NCBI RefSeq assembly: GCF_007644045.2
Contig: NZ_VMDW02000118.1
Coordinates: 114,814 to 178,813, forward strand
Source of the DNA: Vogesella urethralis
GTDB lineage: Bacteria; Pseudomonadota; Gammaproteobacteria; Burkholderiales; Chromobacteriaceae
DNA length: 64,000 nt
Reading direction: 5' to 3'
The stretch's first letter is position 1, and every line of letters starts with the position of its first letter. This document shows, one piece after another, positions 59,028 to 64,000 of this stretch. Under the pieces are notes generated by a model, which saw nothing but the letters and a program-made list of their open reading frames with translations, did not search any database and had not been told where the DNA came from. The position numbers were made by a program, and so were the translations under genes.

Positions 59028-61909
59028 ACGCCCCGTACCGAGCGCCAGGCGACGATATCAGCGCTGCACTGGCGTATATCGACGCTCACCCGCGCGATAA
59101 CTGGCTTATGGGTGGCATGGCGGTGAAATCGGAGCTGGGCGAGGCCGGCTTCCCTATCTGGGATGACTGGAGCCGCACAGCCGACAACTACCAGCCCAAG
59201 GCTGCACGATCTGTCTGGAAGAGCATTAAGCCTGCCGGGCGTATCACCATTGCCAGCCTGTTTGCCGAGGCCATCCAGAACGGCTACCGCCCGACCGCGC
59301 CTTACCAGCCCCCCAGCCCCGAGGAGCGGGCCAAGATCGAGGCCGACCGGCAGGCCGCCCAGGCCGAGGCCGAGGCGCTAGCCCAGCGGCAGCGGGATGC
59401 GGCCCGGCAGAAAGCGGCCAACCTGTGGGGGCGTGGCCATGCTGTCAGCAGCGAACACACCTACCTGCAGGCCAAGGGTATCCAGCCCAAGGGCGCGGCC
59501 CAACTGCGCGACATGCTGCTTATCCCGCTACGGGACGGCGGCGAGCTGGTCAACCTGCAGATCATTGGTGCCGATGGCGGTAAGCGCTTCCTGACGGGTG
59601 GCCAGGTCAAAGGTGCCTCGCTGGTGTTGGGCCAGATCAAGGGCGTGGCCACCGTGCTGCTGTGTGAAGGCTGGGCCACGGGCTGCACCTTGCACCAAGC
59701 CACGGGATTGCCGGTGGTGGTGGCCTTCAACGCCCACAACCTAGTGACGATCGCGGGCCGGCTGGCCAGTGCCCTGCCGGTGGATGTACAGGTGCTGGTG
59801 TGTGGTGATACAGACGAAAGCCTGACCGGCCAGAAAGCGGCCAGCCGCGCTGCCGAGCTGCTGCAGGGCCGTGGCCGTTCGGTGGTGCCGGTATTCACCC
59901 AGGAACAGGCCGAGCAGTACCGCCAGCAGCATGGTAAAGCGCCAAGCGATTACAACGACCTGCACCAGCTGGCCGGGCTGGAAGAGGTCAAAAAACACGT
60001 TCTCCGGGGTGACTCAAAAATGGTGGGAACAGTGGGAATAGTGGGAACAGAAACGCTAGAAGCCTTGCCAGATAAGGCTGACAGCCGTTCCCACTTTTCT
60101 GTTCCCACTCCCGAGTGTTCCCACTTTTCGGACGAAATCAGCCCGCAAACGCCACAAGGTGACTCCCCGTTCTTCGTGTCGGAGGGTATCCCCGGCCAGC
60201 GTGACGGGGTGTATTGGTGCGAGCCATCCGACGATGGCAAGGACAAAGACAAGCTGTGGTGGCTGTCTGCGCCCCTCTACATTCTGGGCGAAACCCGCGA
60301 CGCCAATCAGAGCAACTGGGGCCGCCTGCTGGCCTGGCAGGATAACGACGGCCACCCGCACCAGTGGGCTTGCCCGGTAGAAATGTTGGCCGCCAGCGAC
60401 ACGGCAGAATTCCGGCGTGAACTGGCGCGGGGTGGGCTGACCATCTCCACCAACGGCAAGGCCCGGCAAAAACTGGTGGATTACGTGCTGACCCATCGCC
60501 CCGAGTCTGCCACCCGGCTGCGCTGCGTGTCCCGTATCGGCTGGCATGATCTGCGCTATGTGCTGCCTGCCGCTGTCTATGGCGAGCAGGAGGGCGAGGG
60601 CGTGATCTATCAGGGGGCGGACAGTGGCGACTTTGACCACGCCGGCACCCTGGCCGAGTGGCAGCAGCACATTGCCGGCCCGGCAGCCGGTAACAGCCGC
60701 ATCGTGTTTGCCATTGCCGTGGCCTTTGCTGGTGTGCTGGCGGACATGGCCGGCGAGTCGGGCGGGGGCTTCCACTTCGTGGGCACCACCAGCAAGGGCA
60801 AAACGTCCACGCTGCTGGATCCTGCCGCCAGCGTATGGGGCAGCCCTGACCGCTTCGCCAAGAAGTGGCGCACCACACAGAACGGCCTGGAGGCGCTTTG
60901 CCTTGGCAGTAACGATGGCCTGCTGATACTGGACGAACTCGCCCAGATCGCCGCGACAGACGCCGGGGGCGCAGCCTACCTGATTGCCAACGGCCAGGCC
61001 AAGGCCCGTATGACCAAGGAAGGCGGCAACCGCCCAGCGCAAACATGGCGCGTGATGCTGCTGTCTGCCGGCGAAATCGACCTGGCCCAGCACATGGCCG
61101 AGGCCGGCAAAACCGCCAAGGGTGGCCAGATGGCCCGCTTACCCGCCATCCCTGCTGACGCCGGGGCCGGTATGGGCACGCTGGAGCAGCTGCACCACCA
61201 CCCCAACGGGCAAGCCTTTGCCGACGCCATGAAGGCCCACACCCGCCAGTATTACGGCACAGCCGGGCAAGCTTTCCTGCAGCAGCTGACCAGCGGGGCC
61301 GAGCAGGAAACCATCCGGGCCAATGTGCGCGAGAGCGTGACCGCCATCATCGGCAATCTGGGTGTGCCCAAAGGGGCAGCCGAGGAAATCGGACGGGTAG
61401 CGGCCCGCTTCGCCCTGGTGGCCTTTGCCGGCGAGCTGGCCACCCGCTACGGCGTGACAGGCTGGGCACCTGGTGAAGCGTACCGCGCCGCCCGGCAGTG
61501 CTTCCGTGAATGGTTGGCCGAGAACAACACCGGCCTGGCTGCTGATGATCGCGCCTTGTTCGCCCAGGTGGCCGCCTTCATGCAGGCGCACGGTTCTACC
61601 CGCTTCCCTGACCATGATGCAGACCCGGAATCGATGGCACGCCACCACAACCGGGCAGGCTTCCGCTACACCGACGAGGCCGGCGAGCTGCAATTCTGGG
61701 TACTGTCGGAGCCGTTCAAGAAAGAGCTATGCAAGGGGTTTCAGACCCTGGCCGCTGCCCGTTCCCTGATCGGTGCCGGCTGGATGTTGGCCGGGGATAC
61801 CGACGGCAACAAGCAGCGCAGTACCCGCAAGAAGCGCATCAAGGCGCTGAACTCAACCACGGTGAATGTGTACGTGCTGACCAGCGCAGCACTGGAGGGC
61901 GACGAATGA
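59024..61909 (+). CDS. Toprim/DUF927 primase-helicase-like replication protein
   Basis: 961 residues. An N-terminal PriCT-2-like segment (about 10-80), a long helical linker, then a Toprim-type region (about 150-290 with LLCEGWATGCTLHQAT and CGDTDES). A repeat-derived linker follows at about 333-368 (VGTVGIVGT, SVPTPECSHFS), then the DUF927 ATPase with Walker A VGTTSKGKTST (about residue 587) and LLILDELAQI (about residue 637). Such proteins act as replicases of phages, plasmids and P4-like satellites. It overlaps both neighbouring genes (ATGA). Unusually, the linker is encoded by a palindromic repeat element also found, inverted, in the next gene. Confidence 0.9.
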   Translation: MNAPYRAPGDDISAALAYIDAHPRDNWLMGGMAVKSELGEAGFPIWDDWSRTADNYQPKAARSVWKSIKPAGRITIASLFAEAIQNGYRPTAPYQPPSPEERAKIEADRQAAQAEAEALAQRQRDAARQKAANLWGRGHAVSSEHTYLQAKGIQPKGAAQLRDMLLIPLRDGGELVNLQIIGADGGKRFLTGGQVKGASLVLGQIKGVATVLLCEGWATGCTLHQATGLPVVVAFNAHNLVTIAGRLASALPVDVQVLVCGDTDESLTGQKAASRAAELLQGRGRSVVPVFTQEQAEQYRQQHGKAPSDYNDLHQLAGLEEVKKHVLRGDSKMVGTVGIVGTETLEALPDKADSRSHFSVPTPECSHFSDEISPQTPQGDSPFFVSEGIPGQRDGVYWCEPSDDGKDKDKLWWLSAPLYILGETRDANQSNWGRLLAWQDNDGHPHQWACPVEMLAASDTAEFRRELARGGLTISTNGKARQKLVDYVLTHRPESATRLRCVSRIGWHDLRYVLPAAVYGEQEGEGVIYQGADSGDFDHAGTLAEWQQHIAGPAAGNSRIVFAIAVAFAGVLADMAGESGGGFHFVGTTSKGKTSTLLDPAASVWGSPDRFAKKWRTTQNGLEALCLGSNDGLLILDELAQIAATDAGGAAYLIANGQAKARMTKEGGNRPAQTWRVMLLSAGEIDLAQHMAEAGKTAKGGQMARLPAIPADAGAGMGTLEQLHHHPNGQAFADAMKAHTRQYYGTAGQAFLQQLTSGAEQETIRANVRESVTAIIGNLGVPKGAAEEIGRVAARFALVAFAGELATRYGVTGWAPGEAYRAARQCFREWLAENNTGLAADDRALFAQVAAFMQAHGSTRFPDHDADPESMARHHNRAGFRYTDEAGELQFWVLSEPFKKELCKGFQTLAAARSLIGAGWMLAGDTDGNKQRSTRKKRIKALNSTTVNVYVLTSAALEGDE
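60022..60128 (-). repeat. Copy A of a ~106-bp palindromic GTGGGAACA repeat element
   Basis: Three contiguous 9-mers, GTGGGAACA, GTGGGAATA, GTGGGAACA (60023-60049), a central AGCCTT/AAGGCT hairpin (60061-60079), then three inverted copies at 60086, 60100 and 60116 (TGTTCCCAC type). It lies inside the primase gene. Read on the minus strand it aligns to copy B at roughly 80% identity by eye. Confidence 0.85.
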
Positions 61910-62643
61910 GCATCCCCGATTGGCTGGCCACCACCCTGCAGCACACGGCCCAAACGCCCGCGCCGTCCCCAAAAAGTGGGAACAGCCGAGAGTGGGAACA
62001 AAAAGTGGGAACGGCTGAATGCCTTACCCAGCAAGGGTTTCAGGGTTTTGTTCCCACTGTTCCCACTGTTCCCACCAAAAAACAGTCACTCGGAAAAACG
62101 ACTGAAACAGGGGGTAATGCCTCGGCAGTCGCGCCGAACGATGCCGACACCAGCCACCCCATCCCCGATGATCTGCCCGGGCTGGTGTCGCGGGTCGCCA
62201 CGCTGGAAGGTTGGCCGCAAGACTTGCAGGCCGAACACCTGGCCGTCATTCGCCGGCAGCTGGTGTCCGGTGAGTGTGACGCCGACACCATCCGGGCCGG
62301 CTGGCTGGCGCATATCGACCGCTGGCACAACGTCCGCGAGGCCATCGAGGAGCGGGCCGCCATCATGGAGTACGACGGCGGCGTACCGCGCAAGCAGGCC
62401 GAAGAGCTGGCCGCAGTAGATAACCAGTGCCTGGCCTGCCGCCACTGGCGGGGCGAACTGACCACTACCGATGACCGCACCATGGCGCTGTCGCTGGTGG
62501 GCGTGAAGCAAGCGCCACGGGCCAGCCGCACCATGGGTATCTGCGCCAAGCGGTACAAGCCCTGGCGGGTGTCCAACATCCCCGGTGATGCCGATTACAG
62601 CCGTTGGCATATTATCGGGCAGTGTGACTATCACCAGGCTTGA
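61906..62643 (+). CDS. Cys-rich island protein, probable metal-binding, unknown function
   Basis: 245 residues. Residues 22-58 are low-complexity, encoded by repeat copy B (SGNSREWEQKVGT, FVPTVPTVPTK). A helical middle (EHLAVIRRQLVSGECDADTIRAGW, DRWHNVREAIEERAAIM) and a C-terminal Cys/His cluster NQCLACRHWR, MGICAKRYKPW and IIGQCDYH suggest a zinc site; the last part recalls small zinc-ribbon proteins in phage replication modules. No family is assigned. It starts 4 bp inside the primase gene and ends before a terminator. Confidence 0.75.
   Translation: MSIPDWLATTLQHTAQTPAPSPKSGNSREWEQKVGTAECLTQQGFQGFVPTVPTVPTKKQSLGKTTETGGNASAVAPNDADTSHPIPDDLPGLVSRVATLEGWPQDLQAEHLAVIRRQLVSGECDADTIRAGWLAHIDRWHNVREAIEERAAIMEYDGGVPRKQAEELAAVDNQCLACRHWRGELTTTDDRTMALSLVGVKQAPRASRTMGICAKRYKPWRVSNIPGDADYSRWHIIGQCDYHQA
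61972..62077 (+). repeat. Copy B of the ~106-bp palindromic GTGGGAACA repeat element
   Basis: GTGGGAAC(A/G) at 61976, 61992 and 62005 (spaced), a central GCCTTA...GCAAGG region, then three contiguous TGTTCCCAC (62049, 62058, 62067). It is inverted relative to copy A, 1.95 kb away. It lies in the 61906-62643 gene. Confidence 0.85.
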
Positions 62644-62649
62644 AAAAGT

Positions 62650-62687
62650 GAAGGCCGGGCGACTTTATACAAAGTGGCCCGGCCTTC
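62650..62687 (+). terminator. Hairpin after the 61906-62643 gene
   Basis: GAAGGCCGGGC (62650-62660) pairs with GCCCGGCCTTC (62677-62687). The 3' tail TTCC is only weakly T-rich, so it is either a weak terminator or an mRNA-stabilising hairpin. Confidence 0.65.
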
Positions 62688-62868
62688 TTCCAGCCCCATT
62701 CCCTAACTAAGACAAGCACTTTTCGGGAGTAGCTAACTTGCACAACCACCTAGAACAGCGAGTCTTGTGATAGCTTTGGACGGCATTACCCCAAAGCAGC
62801 AACTGGCAAGGCTACACAGCTCTACTTCTGACTCTCCTTGGGAATGGAGAAATTACCCAATCAACATG

Positions 62869-64000
62869 TCAAAGCTGCCAGCCCACGCCCTTGAACTTCT
62901 CAACAAAGGCCGCGATCTTCTGAAAGACTGTCTGCTTCTTGGTTTTGAACTCAGGTCTCAATGGACTCATTTTGGGTAGTACGGCATTGAGCTCGGTGCC
63001 ATTCTCACTGGCGAACTCGCGCTTCAGTGAGTTGGTGATATAGCGCTTGGCGGCCTCTGCGTTCAGCCCCTCATCGCTAATCAGCTCAGCAGCCTCACGC
63101 TGCTGCTCCGCTTGCGCAAAGGTAAAGAAAGCATCGATAACGCTGGCCTTATCGCCAATCTGATCCAGATCTGTCTGGTTGATGAAGTCTACCAGCAAGC
63201 TTTCTTTGGCCCGGTTGCCAAGACTTGCCCGGATCACGCGCCGCACTTCATCCACCAGTTCCGACTTGCTCTTCAGTTTCTTGTTGTGTTCGAAGATCAG
63301 TTCGAGGATGTAGTCCAGATTGATCTCTTGCGACTTGAGCAGGTCCACCTCAAAGACCACGTCATCCCAGTCGATGGTAGATTTTTCTTTCTCGGCTCCA
63401 GCCTTCTCGCGGCGCAGCCAGTCGCGCACATCGTTGTAGGTGGAGCGATAGTCCTGAACCTTGCGCTCGGGCGGGAGCGTGATGGCTTGCAGCGCGGTCA
63501 GGTCCTCATCGCTCAGGTAGTGCTTGGCTTTGAACGCTTCAACTGCGGTGGGGTCAGCCAGATCGACGGTCTGGAGTTCCTTCAGACTGGCGAACTCATC
63601 GTAGTTTTGCAGGATGTTCTCGACGCGCAGGTACTCGCCAAACAGCTTGGCGAAGGCCTTCTTGTCGGCTTCCTTTTCAATGGCAGCCGGGTCTGGGAAG
63701 CGCTCTTCCAGCTCTTTCACCACATCCATAAAACCACGCCGCGCCTCACCCGTGGCTACATCGGTGAAGCCTTCCATGTACTCCTTGTAGCTCTTTTCCA
63801 GCACCACGTTCTTGGTGTTCTTGTCACCGAACAGGGTGATGGCGTCAATCGTCGCCTGCTCCAGGTCGCGGAAGGTGACGATGTTGCCGAAGGTCTTGGT
63901 GGCGTCGAAGATGCGGTTGGTGCGCGAATAAGCCTGCATCAGGCCATGGAAGCGCAGATTCTTGTCGACAAACAATGTATTGAGCGTGGGGGCATCAAAA
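62869..64000 (-). CDS. hsdR: Type I restriction enzyme R subunit, C-terminal part (5' end off the window)
   Basis: Reads from the right edge for 376 codons to the stop at 62869. The opening [20 protein letters not shown] leads into motif [18 protein letters not shown] (superfamily 2 helicase), followed by the long helical C-terminal HsdR region that binds the methyltransferase core and ends [17 protein letters not shown]. HsdR provides the ATP-driven translocase and nuclease of a type I restriction-modification system; hsdM and hsdS should lie upstream on the minus strand, beyond 64000. It faces the island genes convergently. The ORF is intact within the visible part. Confidence 0.93.
   Translation of the reverse strand, partial: FDAPTLNTLFVDKNLRFHGLMQAYSRTNRIFDATKTFGNIVTFRDLEQATIDAITLFGDKNTKNVVLEKSYKEYMEGFTDVATGEARRGFMDVVKELEERFPDPAAIEKEADKKAFAKLFGEYLRVENILQNYDEFASLKELQTVDLADPTAVEAFKAKHYLSDEDLTALQAITLPPERKVQDYRSTYNDVRDWLRREKAGAEKEKSTIDWDDVVFEVDLLKSQEINLDYILELIFEHNKKLKSKSELVDEVRRVIRASLGNRAKESLLVDFINQTDLDQIGDKASVIDAFFTFAQAEQQREAAELISDEGLNAEAAKRYITNSLKREFASENGTELNAVLPKMSPLRPEFKTKKQTVFQKIAAFVEKFKGVGWQL

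Noticed and set aside
62767..62979. 70-codon plus-strand frame overlapping the hsdR 3' end
   Set aside because: It overlaps a clear HsdR C-terminus on the other strand and lacks a ribosome binding site.
1..64000. CRISPR arrays, rRNA and tRNA genes
   Set aside because: No regularly spaced identical repeats and no tRNA or rRNA-like sequence apart from the tRNA-like ends of ssrA were seen; a covariance-model search would settle it.

Overview
The window looks like chromosomal DNA of a betaproteobacterium, most likely of the order Neisseriales (Chromobacteriaceae, e.g. Vogesella or relatives). This is inferred from the GC-rich coding style, the Zur-ZnuABC zinc operon, the pepA-holC pair, LptF/LptG next to GlnD, the YciB-YciI-BolA-parvulin operon, cbb3-oxidase assembly genes and a tmRNA tag ending ALAA. 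No rRNA, tRNA or CRISPR array was seen.

Layout. 1-4783: phosphatase (partial), AEC transporter, dGTPase, MFS exporter and a Cys-rich ArsR/SufR-type regulator whose stop codon is formed by a 265-bp MITE-like element (4783-5047). 5401-8220: unknown protein, DUF1857 protein and two convergent cytochrome c' genes. 8323-12455: Zur box and a six-gene zinc operon (zur, G3E GTPase, His-rich membrane peptide, znuC, znuB, znuA). 12427-18897: SafE-like exporter, enoyl-CoA hydratase, the yciB-yciI-bolA-ppi-ppi operon, a DHH phosphoesterase and a HAD phosphatase. 18985-23418: orphan ParA, guaC behind a terminator-containing leader, an EAL phosphodiesterase with a Fur-like box and a PAS-containing chemoreceptor. 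23485-32939: glnD-lptG-lptF divergent from pepA-holC-acidic protein-PduO. 32998-43322: REC-EAL response regulator, membrane protein and a long minus-strand operon trkA-VOC-trkH-slt-SDR-cca-prpF. 43611-53838: histidine kinase, ccoS/ccoI, quinone oxidoreductase, hypothetical, tyrS, cytochrome b561-like, pyk and a small membrane protein. 53992-55565: hipBA with three evenly spaced operators. 55866-56227: ssrA (tmRNA).

From the 3' end of ssrA to the right edge lies an integrated island: P4-type integrase, AlpA-like regulator, a chain of tiny overlapping ORFs, a 961-aa Toprim/DUF927 primase-helicase, a Cys-rich protein and the 3' part of a type I restriction hsdR gene.

Two signals not explained by the genes stand out. 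First, the 10-mer GCGGCCAACC (complement GGTTGGCCGC; extended AGGTTGGCCGCA) occurs at least 27 times on both strands and in several reading frames, and twice forms a 10-11-bp inverted repeat with an 11-nt loop just behind a gene. This is the architecture of Neisseria DNA-uptake-sequence terminators, but the sequence is different. Second, the island carries a ~106-bp palindromic element made of six GTGGGAACA repeats in two inverted copies, one in each of two adjacent genes, translated in opposite orientations. Function therefore probably resides in the DNA or RNA. The guaC leader is a third candidate, a possible cis-regulatory RNA.
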